Under the pieces are notes generated by a model. The model did no database searches and was not told the DNA's origin. It was given only the letters and a program-made list of their open reading frames with translations. From Oscarella lobularis (taxonomy: Eukaryota; Porifera; Homoscleromorpha; Homosclerophorida; Oscarellidae), in assembly GCF_947507565.1 (NCBI RefSeq), contig NC_089186.1:806001-870000 (forward strand): a stretch of 64,000 nt of DNA, given 5' to 3'. Positions 27,001-42,000 of the stretch are shown here, piece after piece. The position numbers were made by a program, and so were the translations under genes. Within the stretch, counting starts at the first letter, position 1; each line of letters begins with the position of its first letter.

Positions 27001-29942
27001 CTTTCATCGTATAGCCGGAAAGCTTGAGATTCCTCGGCTGGTCGTTGACGTCGCGAAGACGAACGGTGAAAGTGACGTCTTTGTACAGCGACGGCGATCC
27101 GTTGTCTTGACTCCGAATACGTACGGTCAAGGTCTTCTGCGTTTCGTAGTTGAGTAAGCAGAGGCTTCCGCCTTCGGCTAGACAGCGGCTATTGGACGCA
27201 GCGACTTCGAGTCGATTGCCGTTGACTCGAAATCGGCCGCGAGCGCTGTCGAGAAGCGAGTACGCAAACGCTTGGCCATTGTCGGGATCCGTCGTCGCCA
27301 GGGAACCGACGAGGGTCCCCTTTGCGCTATTCTCATTCAGGTAGACGTTGGATAACTACAGAAGCATCAGATAGAGCCAGAACAAAAGCGAGAAAGACGT
27401 TACATCGCACCGATATGCCTGTTGGTCGTTCATTGACATTTCGCACGTTGACTGTGAATGAAGAATCCAAATAGAGACCCCTGTTGTCCGTGCTGCGAAC
27501 CTTTATCTCAAAACTAAGGAGAAAAAGGAACTTCTTTCTGCCGTACATGAACACTGCGTGGAGTACCTGTTTGGCGACACCTCGTAGTTAGGACTGAAGG
27601 TGATTGCGAGACTGCTTCGCTAACAAGTTTGAATTTTCCGTTGGCGCTGTTGAGCAGACGATATGTGCAAGTGTCTTTGGGATTCGGATCCGTTGTCGTA
27701 AACGCGCCGACAACCGACTCCGCCTTCACGTTCTCGTACACATCACTTCTCGACAGAGACACCTACATGAAGGAAAACTAGAACGAGAATCGGAGTCAGA
27801 TCTTTCTTTTACCTTGCTTGGCGGTTTGTTAATTCTGGAGCAGTAGCTTCCACTGTACGTCGTCCACGCTCCGGATGACTGACAGGTAATCGAACTCGGT
27901 CCGTTCTTCAGTTCGTATCCGTTCGGACACTGGGTGACGCACGTTTTCCCGTACGACGTTCCGGAGGGGCACGAAAACGTCGCATATTTGCACGTCGTGC
28001 CGTACGTCGTGCCCGACGGACAGAATGTTACCGACGGCGCGCCGCAATCACGCGGACGACACGTTCGTCGATCGCTGTTGAGAAGGTAGCCACTGCGGCA
28101 CGAGCACGTGCCGCCGTTGCAGTTGTGCGAGCAGCCGCCGTTTGCCGACCCGCACTGTCGCGATTGCTAGCGGTAAAACAAAATTAACAGCTACAATGAT
28201 TCATTCAGTACGAGTAATATTAATAAAGCATCTACATTCGCAGCGGGTTTCGTTCTAAAAGTGTTTATAAAATTAAATTGGGTAGTTAGAGCCCGATTCG
28301 ACATCTGACGGCAAATTGTGTAGGGCTAAAATGAGGTTCGGGACAACGTACAACTTAGTCGGAAAGCTGCCGTACACAGCACGCTCTTCCTAGGTACATA
28401 GAAGTAATGCACTTTAATAGGCATGAATTGGGACAAAGGGAAAAAGGAGACTAAGTGAAAACTTCTAAAGAAGGCCTCAGGAACACGAAGGATGCGCGCA
28501 TCTTAAACCTCCTACGCGCAATGAACTAAAAATTTTACCGATAGAGAAGGACAGCCCGATCCTCGGCAATTTTGACTCTGGGAAACGCTTCGGTAACGAT
28601 ACGACAATCCGAGGGTGCACTTTTCCGAACAACCGCCCCAATTTCCCCACGAGTTCACCTGAAAGCAAAATGAGAAAAGTGAAAGACAGACGGGGACGCG
28701 TACGACAAACCTGGCAGTCTCGATTCGCCGCGTACGACGTGCACATTCTCGACTCGGACAAGGACGGGCACGGGCCGCCGCAAAAGGCGGCCGTCGTTAC
28801 CCGTCGAGTGCGAGTCGATTGACCCGACCCGCACTGGTTACTGCACTGTGACCAAGTCGACCAGCCGCTGACGACGCAATTGCGTCTATCGTAGCGCTGA
28901 CAGGACCTCGATCGACTCAGAGTCGGACACGACGTACCGCCGCAACTGGCACTCTTCCAAACAGACCGAGACTGAGACCTACGAAAGATTCAATAAATAA
29001 ATGAAAAGTCCAAGTCAGTAAACGTTTCTCACTGGCGTCCGGAACCGCAGCTGGCCGAACATAAGCCCCAGCTACCCCACCCGTTGACGGCGCAGTCCAC
29101 TGGGCAACAGCCCGCCGAACAACCGATTGTCTGATTCGTCGACGGACACGACGAGCCGCCGCAATAGGGCGACACTCTCACGCTTCGATAGTCATTGTTC
29201 CCTGACCGCAATTTGCACTACAGCAACCGTACGACGACCAGCTGTTCATCTAACGACAATTCGTCGTAGCTATATAAATAGAGGTTCAAGTGACACGCGG
29301 TCTACTCACTTGACAATCTCTTCTGGAGTACTGCGAACAGAGATGACTACTGGAGATACTCGGACAGCCAGAGCCGCCACAACTGGCTCTTCTCGTCACG
29401 ACGACGCCACGCGTCTGGCGTCCGTATCCACAATTTGCTGAACAGGAGCCCCAAGAGCTCCACTTCCACTGACAATTTTGCCTACAGCAGCCGCACTTTT
29501 CCCGATGCGTTTCCGACAGGGCGGGACAGCCGGATCCCCCGCACGACGACGCCCGCGAGACCGAGCGATAGCGACGCTGCGTCGCCGTCGTTCCGCACGG
29601 GCAGTTCGTCGACCACGAGTTCCACTGGTTCACGAGGCAATTGACCCGGCAACAGGCGTTTCCGCACGATTGTTGCCAGCTGCGCCAGTTTGAACAGGCC
29701 GATCCGCCGCACGACGCCGAGCGTCGCGTAGAACGGGTACGATACCGATATCCTCCGCCGCACGTTTGACTGCACGAACCCCAGCTGCTCCAATTGTTGA
29801 GAAGGCAACTACGAAGAAGAATTTCTCATTAAAGTTATCGAAATCTGCCGCTTGAAACGAAGCTGACTTTTTCGGACAGCAGCATCCTCCAAATTGGACG
29901 TTGCTGTTGATGTTGCACGATCCGCCGCAAAATATATTTGAC
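18098..29942 (-). CDS. Giant TSP1-EGF-sushi-cadherin-EGF transmembrane receptor, frame-broken
   Basis: Minus strand, 5' to 3'. TSP type-1 repeats (29942 to about 28535), with cores such as NNWSSWGSCSQTCGGGYRYR. One exon (28166-27813) with an EGF (CGSANGGCSHNC) and a sushi/CCP module (CPNGYELKNG to SYC). About 21 cadherin repeats (27.76-19.6 kb), each closed by a DVNExPT-type linker and rich in DxD and NYE calcium motifs. At least four EGF modules (19.55-19.05 kb). A spacer, then a membrane span WVIAAISCVALLVLSIMLTL, a basic stop-transfer, and a tail with NPIYEP and RNPIYCD. Exons meet in frame across introns of about 50-60 bp. Expected role: calcium-dependent adhesion and signalling at the cell surface. 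Breaks: TAG at 19156-19158 inside an EGF, and frame changes near 18225, 25207, 27608 and 29207. The tail frame after 18225 adds a third NPIY and YDVPRD, ending at 18098. The signal-peptide exon is not found. Confidence 0.85.
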
Positions 29943-29989
29943 CTAAAAAGAACAAAATGATTATCCTCGAATCAAATAACAACAGACCA

Positions 29990-30215
29990 TTAACCTATAA
30001 AAAATCCTATACTCTAATAAAACCTAAATTACCTGACAGTCCATTGATCTAAAATGCATTTTAATGAAGCAAACTACGCTAATACGTCTAAATCACCTCA
30101 AAATCCATTGACCTAGAATAATGCCTATACGCTAATCAACCTAGATTACCTCACAATCCATTGACCTAAAATATGCATCTATTCAAACCTAAATTACCTG
30201 ATACAATTCACTGAA
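29990..30215. repeat. AT-rich imperfect tandem repeat
   Basis: Three to four diverged copies of a unit built on cctaaattacctgacagtcc followed by attgacctaaaat, with copies starting near 30023, 30090, 30142 and 30190. It lies upstream (5') of the first visible exon of the cadherin receptor, so it is presumably intronic. Confidence 0.7.
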
Positions 30216-30830
30216 ATGGTCTAACCGGGGGTGGCGGCTGCAAGCTAAGCACGTTCAGGGGAAAGGAGCTACAAACCTACTAAGCCTCTAATCGCCCTAC
30301 CTACTGACAGCCGCCTTCAGCCCTAATGCAAAGGGAAGGGACCAGTGCACACTAACATAGTCGGTCGTGATGCAAAACCAAGAACGATGCTACGTCTACA
30401 ATGAATGCGTGTCGTCCCGCTACACTCCCCGTAACACACGCAAATGAAGCCTCATGCATTGCCATGACACCAGCTCGCACTTCTCAACCCCAACCCGCCC
30501 TCGATTACTAGTGTTTAGATTCGTTCCGAAATCGTTCTATGCTGAGGAGTGCGAGTGGCATGCCAGGCAATCCACGACGTGTGTGTGACAGAGAGGCCCG
30601 CCCCCTAAGTGCATGCCTACTCCACGGGGACCCCAAGAGAAAAACCTCGAAAAAAATTCACTGATCTTCGTCTGCGCTACACCCATGGGCACACCGCGTC
30701 GGAAAGTAGACGATCCGCCGTTTATAAGGCGGGAAGACTTGGCAACGTGCCGTTTAATTCTAAAAGACATATATCAAGTCAATTGCGAGAAAAGAGATTG
30801 TCATTTGCGTATCGAGGGTGACATGACAAA
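30216..30830. other. 5' flank or intron of the cadherin receptor, no exon found
   Basis: Searched on the minus strand for a signal peptide or further TSP1 exons; none was recognised. Short ORFs (for example 30537-30770 minus) lack domains. The stretch ends at the Gypsy insertion. Confidence 0.4.
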
Positions 30831-33800
30831 TGTAGTAAGGTCTAATCCAGGCTAACGGGAGGGAGGATAGATAATGGGTAGTTGGAGAGATAATAAAATA
30901 GTCTAGTCTGAAGTCTGGGGTAAGCACAACGCTTCACTACAATGGTGACAGGAGTCCTCATCTCGACGCCGTCCGATGACCGACCAGCCGAACGACACAG
31001 ACCAGCCCCCCGACCCCGCCGACGTGAAACCGCCCGACGGCCTCGGCGGCGCATCCGCCGCTCTTCGCTTCAGCTCTCTCCTCCCCCCGCCATTTCGCGC
31101 CGCTCCGGATCAATCCTGGGAAGACTGGGAGGAAGACTTCACATCTTGCGCACAGCTCAATCACTGGGACGACGCCGCCAGCCGCCACGTGCTTCAGCTG
31201 CGGTTACAAGGCCCCGCTCGCGAAGCTCTTCGTTCATTGTCACCGGCGACGAAATCTCAGTTAGCCACGCTTCTCGCCGCTCTTCGAGATCGCTTCCTGC
31301 CGGCCAATCATCACGAGGTTAAACGCTCAACATTTCGGCTCCGCACGCAACGCAGCGACGAAGGTATTTTGGCTTTTGGGAACGCGATTCGGGGCCTCGC
31401 CGCACAAGCTTTCCCCACGATGGATATCGCGCAACGCGATCTGCTCAGTCGCGACCAATTTCTCGATGGTCTTCGGGACGGCCATCTCCGTCTCCGCGTT
31501 CGCTACGGCAACCCGAAGAGCTTAGACGACGCAATTCGCATTGCGCTGGAAGTGAACGCTGCCGAGTTAGCCGAAGAACGTCGCCGCGCTGACGGCGGAC
31601 AATCGATCCCCACTTCAACGGTGCCACCTTCACTTATCGCCTCGGCCGCACCTGCCGACACCTTGTTGAAAGCAGTCGAACAACAATCTACCTTACTCTC
31701 ATCTCTTCTCAACCGCGTTATTCGCCTGGAGTCACCGGCTCACGCTTCGTTCGCTGTGTCGTCTGGCGTTCCGTACGCCCCACGTTCGTCTGTGCCCCTG
31801 GCAGAGCGCCGCTGTTGGAATTGTGGTGAAATGGGACATATTCGCATGACGTGCACGAAATTTAGCGCAAAACATGACACCCATCAACAGTGTTACCCGC
31901 TCCCTTCGCGCGACGAACCTTTACTCCCACCCTTCGCGGTCGGCGCGTTGCAACCGGTATCACCTCAGTCCGCCGCTGTCTTTCAAGTCGACGCTATGGT
32001 AAATGGCCACTCGAGCCGGTGCCTCCTCGATTCATGCGCGGCCGTTTCGATCGTCCCGCCGTCATTCGCCCCGACGAATATCCAACAGTCGACCGAACAG
32101 TTATCGATGGCTAGCGGACATAACATCCCGGTTCTCGGCGCACTGAATCTTCCACTTACAATCGGGACGTGGTCAACGCAACACTATTTTCGTGTCGCAC
32201 CAATCGCTACCAATCCAATCCTCGGTGCGGATTTCATCACCCAACACGACATTGATCTAATCGTCTCGCGTCGTCAATTACGATTGCCGTCGGGATTTTC
32301 CCACCCACTCATCGCCCCTCCCCCACCTTCGTTGTTGCCCGCATCACCGACCCCGTCGTCTCCGTTGTACTCAGTCGTACTCGTTGAGTCCGTCGTGTTT
32401 CCGCCCGGCCAGATGGAAATGATAGTCGCCGGTGCCGTCATCTGTCCCGATACCAAGGAGCGTTGCACGTCGTCGTCTCATCCGCTGTTATTCGAACCAT
32501 CAGAGCAACTGGCGGAGAAATACGACCTGATTGTCGCCGCGTCATTGGCCAACAACACTACTGGCATCATCCCTGTCAGGGTTTTCAATGTGGGCGGACA
32601 ACGTAAACTGTACAAAGGCAAGCGGCTCGGAACGGCGGAAGAGATCGATCCCTCGACACTAACAGCCCCTATTTCGAATACGTCGCCACGCGATCAGTGG
32701 ATACCGCCACTTCCGGACACGCCCACTCTGACACCTTCACAACGTGCAGCTCTAGAGACTCTCCTCATGGAATACAACGACATTTTCAGTCGCCACCCGT
32801 CCGATCTGGGGCGCACTAATATTTGCCAGCATTGCATCGTTACTACGACGGACCGCCCAATTCATCAACGTCCATATCGTCAGCCCTTTCATCTCCGCGC
32901 CGAAACAAATCGCCAAGTCCAAGAAATGTTGGATGAAGGAATCATCACCCCGAGTTGCAGCCCGTGGTCGTCCCCGGTCATCCTGGTAACGAAGAAAAAT
33001 GGGAAGTTCCGGTTTTGCGTAGACTTCCGCCTTCTCAATGACATTACGGTGAAGGATGCGTACCCCATCCCTCGCATCGACGAGACCCTGGACAGTCTCG
33101 GAGGCGCCCTATTCTTCACGACGTTGGACTTAGCTTCTGGCTATTGGCAGGTCCTTCTGGCTGCGGAAGACAGGGCTAAAACGGCCTTTTCGACGAACGG
33201 CGGCCACTTCGAATTTCAAGTGATGCCGTTTGGACTTACAAATGCACCAGCCACATTCCAAAGTCTGATGGATGTTGTACTTCGGGGACTCACGCTCGAC
33301 TCCTGCCTGGTGTACCTCGACGACGTCCTTGTACACTCACGCACCTTCGAGGAACACCTTTGCCGCCTACGCGCAGTCTTCGAGCGGCTACGCACGGCTG
33401 GGCTGAAATTACGCACGGAAAAGTGTCAATTTGTGCGATCGGAGGTGCCGTACCTGGGGCACGTCGTCAGCGCTGAGGGTATCGCAACGGATCCGACAAA
33501 AGTGGATAAAGTCCGGAATTGGCCCAACCCGCGTACGAAAACGGAAGTACGATCGTTCATCAATTTTGCTGGGTACTATCGTCGTTTTGTCCCTGGATTC
33601 TCCACCATCGCCGCTCCTCTTCACAACTTGACGACAGGCCATTCCAAATTCACCTGGACAACGGAAGCAGAGCGTGCCTTTGCTACCCTAAAGGAAAAGC
33701 TGACCGAAGCCCCTGTACTGGCGTTTCCGCGCTTTTGGAACAATTCAGGCTCAAAACAGACGCCAGTGATGTTGGACTTGGCGCCGTCCTTTCCCAAATT

Positions 33801-36008
33801 ATCGACGGCCACGAACGCCCCATTGCCTTCGCCAGCAAGAAGCTGAGTGCTACGGAGACGAACTATAGCGCGACAGAGAAGGAGCTGCTCGCTATTAAAT
33901 GGGGTACAGCGCATTTTCACCCATACCTCTTGGGAGCACCGTTCGTTGTCGTGACTGACCACCGACCGCTAGTCCACCTGAACACGATGAAGCATCCCGC
34001 GGGAAAAGTCGGTCGCTGGCTGCACACCCTGAGCCAGTACACCTTCACAGTGGAGTACAAGCCAGGACGATTGCACGTTGACGCTGACGCACTGTCGCGA
34101 ATGTGTGCCGTCACAACGATACCAGCGAGCGCCAACGTTGCAGAACTCCGCGCTATGCAGGAAGCCGACGATGTCTTAGCGACTGTGATTGCCCGCCTTC
34201 GAGCGGACGAAGGACGACCACCAGCAGAAGGAGTTTGGCGCGATGGCGCACATCGCCGCTACCGGCAATTGTGGGACCAGCTACAGCTCGACGACCACAA
34301 CATTTTGCGACGCAACCGTCGTCTTGGTGCCCGGTTGGAAACAACGTCGGTCCTCGTCGTGCCGCAAGCCCTCGTTCCAACAATTTTGCAACAACTTCAC
34401 GGCGATCCTCTCAGCGGTCATCTCGGCGTCAGCAAAACCACCGACACACTTCTGCAACGCTACTATTGGCCAGGCTTTTCCGCCGACGTTGACGATTACA
34501 TTCGTCGCTGTTCGACCTGTCAACGAGCGAACGCCGTAGCGCCTCGCCCAAAAGCGCCCTTGAGGTCAATTCCCGTCGGCGGGCCGTTTGAAATGATTTC
34601 GATCGACTTCCTTGAACTTCCTCGGACCGTTCGGGGAAATCGATATGTCTTGGTATGTACCGACTACTTCACCCGCTGGCCGGAAGCATTTGCTACTGCA
34701 GACCAAAAGAGCGAGACGGTGGCACGGGCTCTCTACGACGGAATTGTATCGCGACACGGCGTTCCCCGAATACTTCACTCCGATCAAGGCCCAAGCTTTG
34801 AAGGACGCGTAATACGCCACTTGTGCCAGATGATGGGATTAGAGAAAACGCGCACAACCCCATACCATCCCCAAGGCGATGGCCTGGTTGAAAGGTTCAA
34901 CCGCTCCCTCCTCGGCATCCTCCGGAAGTACTGCGGGGACCGCCCTCTCGACTGGGATCTGTGGCTACCGTCAGCGCTCCACGCTTACCGCGTTGCAAAG
35001 CAAACCTCGACAGGAGCATCGCCCTTTGAGCTGCTGTACGGCAGGAAACCCCGCCTGCCAACCGACGTCGCGTGCAGCTGCGCAACCCCGCCGCCAACGG
35101 ATACATCAGAGTATCTTCAACGGTTATCCACGGAGATGGTTAGAGCACGGGAATTAGTGGATGCCAATTTGACGGCGGCCCAGGAGCGACAACGTCAAGG
35201 CGTGACACCCCACGTACGTTTGTACTCGCCCGGCGACCTCGTCTACCTGCATGATCCAGGCCGACTGCGGAGAAAAGCCTACAAGTTACTTTCGGTATGG
35301 GACGGCCCATTTAAAATTCTGCGAAAACAAGGAGAGAATGACGTTTACCAAATCCAACATTCACACAAAGGAGGGCGACGGAGATGGGTACATCACGACC
35401 GCTTACGCCCGTGCTATCAACCCATCGATGCGCCGCACGACGAAACATCCAGCACGACAACGACGGATGCTGCAAACGACGGACAAACACTCGGAACCCC
35501 TACGACACCGAATCATTCGCAACCACAGCCAGGGACCGGAGCGAACGAAACCCCACACCGTACGGACGTCGGAGATGTAATGGACTTCGAGAACGTCATA
35601 TCCTGGGTCCCGAGCGGCCCTGTAATCAACACGCCTCAACCAATGGCAAGACCAGCGGCTCTGACACCAACTCCAGCCGTCAACGTGCAACCGCAACCGA
35701 TCGTAAGTCCGGTAGCCCCGCCCCCTGACAACGTCCACCCTCAGCAACCACCCCCACTCACACCAGAACCGATCGGAAGGGAAGACGAACCACCCGAACG
35801 ACCACGTCGGATCACGCGACTCCCAGTGCGTTTTGAAGACTACGTCCTAGATGCCACGTCAGACAGCGATGAACACAGTTCGTAGGCGCCGTAGTAGTGT
35901 AGTAAGGTCTAATCCGGGCTAACGGGAGGGAGGATAGATAATGGGTAGTTGGAGAGATAATAAAATAGTCTAGTCTGAAGTCTGGGGTAAGCACAACGCT
36001 TCACTACA
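30831..36008 (+). mobile_element. Ty3/Gypsy LTR retrotransposon, recent insertion
   Basis: Complete element of 5178 bp bounded by two 111-bp LTRs that differ at one base (30849 A versus G). Termini are TGTAGT...ACTACA. The flanks show a 4-bp target duplication CAAA (30827-30830 and 36009-36012), five if the terminal A is counted. A TGG-starting primer-binding-site candidate follows the left LTR at 30943. No clear polypurine tract precedes the right LTR. One gag-pol reading frame is broken once near 33733. Element order protease-RT-RNase H-integrase defines Ty3/Gypsy. Confidence 0.95.
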
Positions 36009-39000
36009 CAAAGAAACCGGCCAGCGGTCCGCGGAGGTGCGAATGCCAAAGGGAGCTAGTAAATACGAACGTGAATAGCACGCGAGGACACGCGAGTGCG
36101 TACGGCTCGAGATTGCCCGCCAGCGTCATGTGCACGTACTGTACGTATACGTGGCGGATCGATATCGCGGAAGAAAGCGTTGCAAGAGACTCTAATACAA
36201 GCTTGAAGGCGCCTTTTGTTTTCGCGATGCGTTGCGTATCGCGCGGCTGGCTATCGAACACGTGCGCTGTCGTAGCACGGGTAGTACGCGTGAGAGTCAC
36301 GATCGAGATCGCGATCGAGTTCGCGAACGTTTGACGCTTAATTACCTGTTGTTGGCTTTGCTTCCATAATTTCGTTCTCCTAGACGTCGGACGTCTCTAG
36401 CACGAAGGGACGTTAGCCTCGTCTCAGACACTCTCTCGCTTTCCCGGATGTCCCTCACAAGCGAGAAAGGTCTGGGATGGTACCGCCCTAAATTGTCCCG
36501 CCCATCTGGTCACGCGAAACTTTGTACGGGCAATGCTGTGTGCGTAAAATATACGCAGAGGCGCCACATTCAACCTTCACTGCCTGGGTCTTCAGAAGAA
36601 TAGATGGTCTGCAACTCTTGGGAGCTAAGGTGAGCGTTTAGAAACGCCAGAACGGTAGAAATTACTACGAACGAATGAATCGAAGCCGTCTCAACATTCG
36701 ATCGAAGCCTGCAGTATTAAATCGCAGCTGTCTCCTAAAAAGTGAGAGAGGCTTACAAGGATTCCGCTTCATGTCGCGATCTTTCGTAGAGAGTCCTCTT
36801 CTTTGCAGCGTCCATTGCGCAGATCTACGCGAGTAGGGGTGTCTAAAGTCTACGTCACGCTACGTCCCCAGTAAGGCTATTTATAGTAGTTTTGTCCTAG
36901 GAACAGTTAATTAGGGCGGTACCATCCCAGACCCTTTCTCGCTTGTGAGGGACATCCGGGAAAGCGAGAGAGGGTCTGAGACCAGAGATAATACAGTTGA
37001 TTTCAAGTTGGTTGTCGAATGCGATATGGCAGGAAGTCAGCAGTTCCCGTATGTGTCGTTAGATTTGAATGATGCCTCGCCCATTCTCTCTCGATCTTCG
37101 TATCCGTGTCATTTTGCTTGCGTTACTTCAAAACCACACGTCGAAATCGATAAGCCGTTTGCTTTACATGAGTACACGTACTGTGGAGCGGTATTTACGC
37201 CGTTATTATTTTGCGAACGGAAGCATTGGGCCGGAGAAAGCACGGCACGGTCCCTCTCAACTACTTACGAGCTACGAGCAGTTTCTTCTTGTGAAAGCAG
37301 TAGTGCGACGACCAAGCGCGTACCTATCGGAGCTGGCCGATGAACTGGAGAACGTGACGGGGCGTGTTGTTTCGGTTCCAACCCTGTGTCGGGTGCTAAA
37401 GAGACTGAATTTTTCGCGAAAAATCATTCGACATATTCCAACCCAGAGAAGTGAAGAAGCCAGGCAGCGTTACATTGCATCTACAGTGCACTGCCCAAAT
37501 TACTCGCCCGACATGTTCGTTTTTCTTGACGAGTCTGGGTTCGATAGACGCAACGTCATCCGTCGATATGGGTACGCAGTATTGGGAAAGCGTCCTATTG
37601 ATCAAACGTTTTTTGCAAGAGGAAAACGAATTAATGTCATTTCAGCAATATCTTCAAATGGAGTCCTAGATGCCTGCCTTTATGAGAAAAATGTCAACGG
37701 ACCCTGCTTTCTAGATTTTTTGCGTAAGTATATTCTGCCTCAGTTGTTGCCATTCGACGGCTGCAATTCTCAAAGCATTGTTGTTATGGACAACGCGGCT
37801 ATCCACCATGTTCGTGAAGTTGCAGACCTTTTCCGTGGAGTGGGGGTTTTTGTCAAATTTCTTCCCCCTTACAGCCCTGATCTAAATCCAATAGAAGAAG
37901 TTTTTTCAAAAGTTAAATACCACATAAAAGCTAATGTGGAAGGGCATGTGGAAGGCAATGCTACTACCCGAGAAATGATTGTGAATGCGTTTGCTGCAGT
38001 TACACAAGGGGACTGCATTAGTTACATGGAACATTCTGGATATGTGTAGTGTAATGCATACGATTTCTGTTTCATTTACTTATTCCAGAATCAACCTCAT
38101 TAGTAAACATCTAACCCAAAGCATAGAATCATTCTGTTTTATGTGTAACGCATGCCAAAAGCATAAGAGATTAAAATCAGTCATAAAGTCCATAAAGTTC
38201 TGAAAATGAACGTAACTCACGTCAACCTTTCTAGCTCCTTCAGAATCTGCTGCTTTTGCTGAGCTAATTCAGTAGCTGTGAGCGCTCCCATCTCAAAAAG
38301 ACTATGTACTTCTCGTAATTGCTGCAGATAGGTACCTCGCAAACCAGCCTTCTTTGTTGGGGTAACACCAGCAGGTTCTTTTGGGCTTCTCTGGATAGCG
38401 TTTTGCACAACGTTTGAAGAAGGATTTCCTTGAGTGCTAGTGATGGCAGAAGAGATCAGATGGGTCACCGCGCCTTCCAAAGAAAACTTCTTTGAGGAGC
38501 GATGGCCATTATTGCCTGTAAACAAGGGGACGTTTGGAGGAACGTCCATGTCGTCGTGTGTTCCCACATCAAGCATCTCGGCCCAAAGGCGATACTGGAG
38601 AGAAGTGTACTGTTGCCCGTGGATCTTTCTCAAGTCGGATATGGTAGTGTCAATAGCGGCTTCCTTGTTCCCACCGTCTGATTCAACAACACGACGACGT
38701 TTCGAGCTGCTCTGTTTAGGCTGCAACATTTCGTCATGACGGTCTTCTTCGTCGTCACTGAAATGGCTCTTTTTCCTAGCGCAGTCGCACCAAAGTATCG
38801 TGTCGCTTCCTTTTCTAATCCGTTGGAAAAGCTGATCGACGTCTTTGTCGCTACGAAGCTACATTTTTGTCGATCCATCGAAGTATCCTATGTCTCTGAC
38901 TTTTCCGCCGATTAGCTCGCTCTCAAACTCATCTTCAACAGCTCTCCTGAGATCTTTGGCGGATTTAATGCAGTCGGGTTTGAGGCTATGAAACGGAAAC

Positions 39001-42000
39001 GTTTTTCCTTTACGCCTAGCGTCGCTATCAAATATTCGGAGCTTCAGCTCGAACGATTTCGGTTCCGGAACGAGATGAGGGACTCGCACAAACGTTTGCG
39101 TTCCTCTTGGCGTCGCCGCGTTTGTCGCTGCTGCTGGGAGTAACACGAACTGCTGCTTCGACGTCATTAATGCGCGTACCGTAGTCTACGTATACGGGAC
39201 TGACGAAGAAGCCATCCACTTCCGGCCTTATCGCATGCGACAACCAACTTGAAATCAACTGTACCCGATACGGGAACCAATACGGGACTCAATCAAAATG
39301 GCGTCGAAGAACGACACGATCAGGCTGATCTATACTCAAAAGAACTTAGGGCCCCGAGCGCGCGCTAAGAATCGAAATTGAACACGCCTACTCGCCGATC
39401 TTTGTCCGCCTTATTTGCCGCCGTTCCGCTTCCGATCGTCGCGCCGCCTCCGCGAACCTCTTCGTCGAACGTTCGAGCGTGTTTAGGTTCGGTTCGTTTC
39501 TCCGGGGGCCCTCGCGGGGTACGCCTGTGAGCGTGTATTTCGCTTCGCTGTCCCGTATGTTCTTTTCTTACTACATACTGGCCTTCGCCCGAAGTAGTCA
39601 GGTCACCTGACTACGCCCGAAGTACGTAAATGGGGATTATTACAAAACACGCGCAGAACTCTAATAGATTTCTAAATACAAGAAGACGGGTACACGGGTA
39701 GACTGTAGATATTCGACGGGTACACGTATTCGACGGGTACGGGATTTGTAAATTAAGACACTTATATACCCGTCGAAGACGGGTACAGACTGTAGGTATT
39801 CGACGGGTACACGTATTCGACGGGTACGGGATTTGTTAAGACACTTATATACCCGTCGAAGATATGGGTACACGTGTTCGACGGGTACACGTATTCGACG
39901 GGTACACGTATTCGACGGGTACACGTATTCGACGGGTACACATATTCGACGGGTACACATATTCGACGGGTACACGTATTCGACGGGTACACGATTTGTA
40001 AAGACATTTATACACCCGTCGAAGACGGGTACACGTATTCGACGGGTACACGTATTTGACGGGTTTTAATTAATTAAGGAAGCGGTGCTATCTGGACATC
40101 TCGGGTACGGGTACAGTACCCATGCAGGCCACTCCAGCAAACAGGTTCTTTCTGCTGATGTGGTCAGGGGATAATACAAAACAAGCGCAGAACTTTAATT
40201 AGTAGAGATCACATTTATATACCCGTCGAAGACGGGTACACGGCTAGTTACGATAAAAGGAGACAACGACGGCAGCGTCACAAGACGCTATTAGGTCACG
40301 GACATACAAACGATTGCGCTGGAACGCGACTAGAATGCGCTGAAGCGGTGAAGAAAGGATTGCAAATCGAGTGGATCTGCTTAACTTTAGTATGGCAGGC
40401 AGATTATCCGAATGTCTTAATCCTGCTCTTTCTGGCCCACTCGCCCGGCACCTAACGCCACTGCTTCGACAGGCACAATCTGCAGGTGAGTTGTGAACTT
40501 GTCCAGCATGAACATGACCTCCACTATTCAAGTTCTGCCGAAAAATGGGATCGCGTTCTCGAACAAAGCGATGGCGTGATAAACATTGATCTGGCACACA
40601 ATCGCTGCACGTACAGCGTGTGACAAGGTGTTTGACATGTAAGAAGCGCGCGAGAGCTAAGAATAGGACCTCACTTAGATGCAGCCCCAACGCAACCACT
40701 CCATTCTCATTAGTTAGCCTAGCGCCGCCGGCAAGAGTGCGCAACGCAACTTCGTCGCTCGCTCTGCGCTACTGAGCCGCTCTCGTTTTAATGTAACTCC
40801 TATGGCGCCGCTGTGCGCAACGCCTAATGGTAGGCGACGAGCCGCCGCTACTCGTCCCGAAGAAGGGTCGGTGACGAAACGCCGCGGGAGGTAAAGCACC
40901 TCTATTCTGGTTTCTACTGCATGAAGGCGAGACCAATGTGAGTTTCCACTTTGACCGTTCGTTTAGCGTAGGCGTCAATTGACGTCAGCTCACAATCGGC
41001 TTCTGACTAATCTTCGCACGTAAGTGAAAGCCGCTCATTTGCAGGCGTAGCGCAACTTAGGCGCGATTGTTCGCCTAAACCGTCGCTTGGCCTTTTGTTA
41101 GTAAGCGAGAATTCACGGGGATGGGTCCTAACCGCGGCTCACCGTCACGTGCTCTCTAATTATACTCCGAAGGTACAGCTTTGGCTGCCACGCGGTTGCC
41201 TCGGTCGGGTTATTCGAGAGGAATGGCAGAGGTCAGATGCTCCTACGCGCTCGAGTTGGGGAGGAGACCCCAAAATAGACAAAAAGTTCGGCGGCCTCAC
41301 CCACGCGATATTGACAGCCATACCTCCTCTTTCTTCTCATTTCTAGAGTAGAAATATGCTTAGTGCATTATTCGTGATAACAGGGGACTGCATAAGCGAT
41401 CCTTTCCTTATAGCCTCTCTGGGATTATTTCTTTTTTAACCCCAAATCCTTTAATCACGTGAGGAGACCTTAATATCAATACTGAAACGAACAATCTGCC
41501 GAACATGAAGAAGCTGATATTCTCACTTATCCTATTCGGTTGTGGAATCGCCGTGAGCAACAGTGCATCGGCTCGGTGCTCCGACGTCAAAGCCCAGTGC
41601 CTAAATAACACAGCATGCAACGTGCTCTACAGCTACTTTGCAGCTAACTGTAGCGACGTGCTAGCGGGACTCCAGCCGGACTGCCCGGCCGAGTGCAATT
41701 CGACTTGGACCGACCTCTTGGCAATGGAGAGCCGATTCCTCCTGTGCCAATGCGACGCAGCCGACTACAGCTGCAAGTCGAAGCATGAGAACATTGAGTA
41801 CGCTTGTTTTCGAATTGCGCCTAAGAGCGGTGCTCAGTGCACTTTTCCGTCGTCTCCTCCCAAACCGACATCGTTACTATGCGAAGACGTCATCACCGAC
41901 TGCCTCACTGACTCCGACTGCAAAGCAGCGCGGAACGCGTTTTACAACAACTACGTGTGTCAGGCGGAGCTGCGCGGCGGCGCGGGAAGCCAGTGCTCGT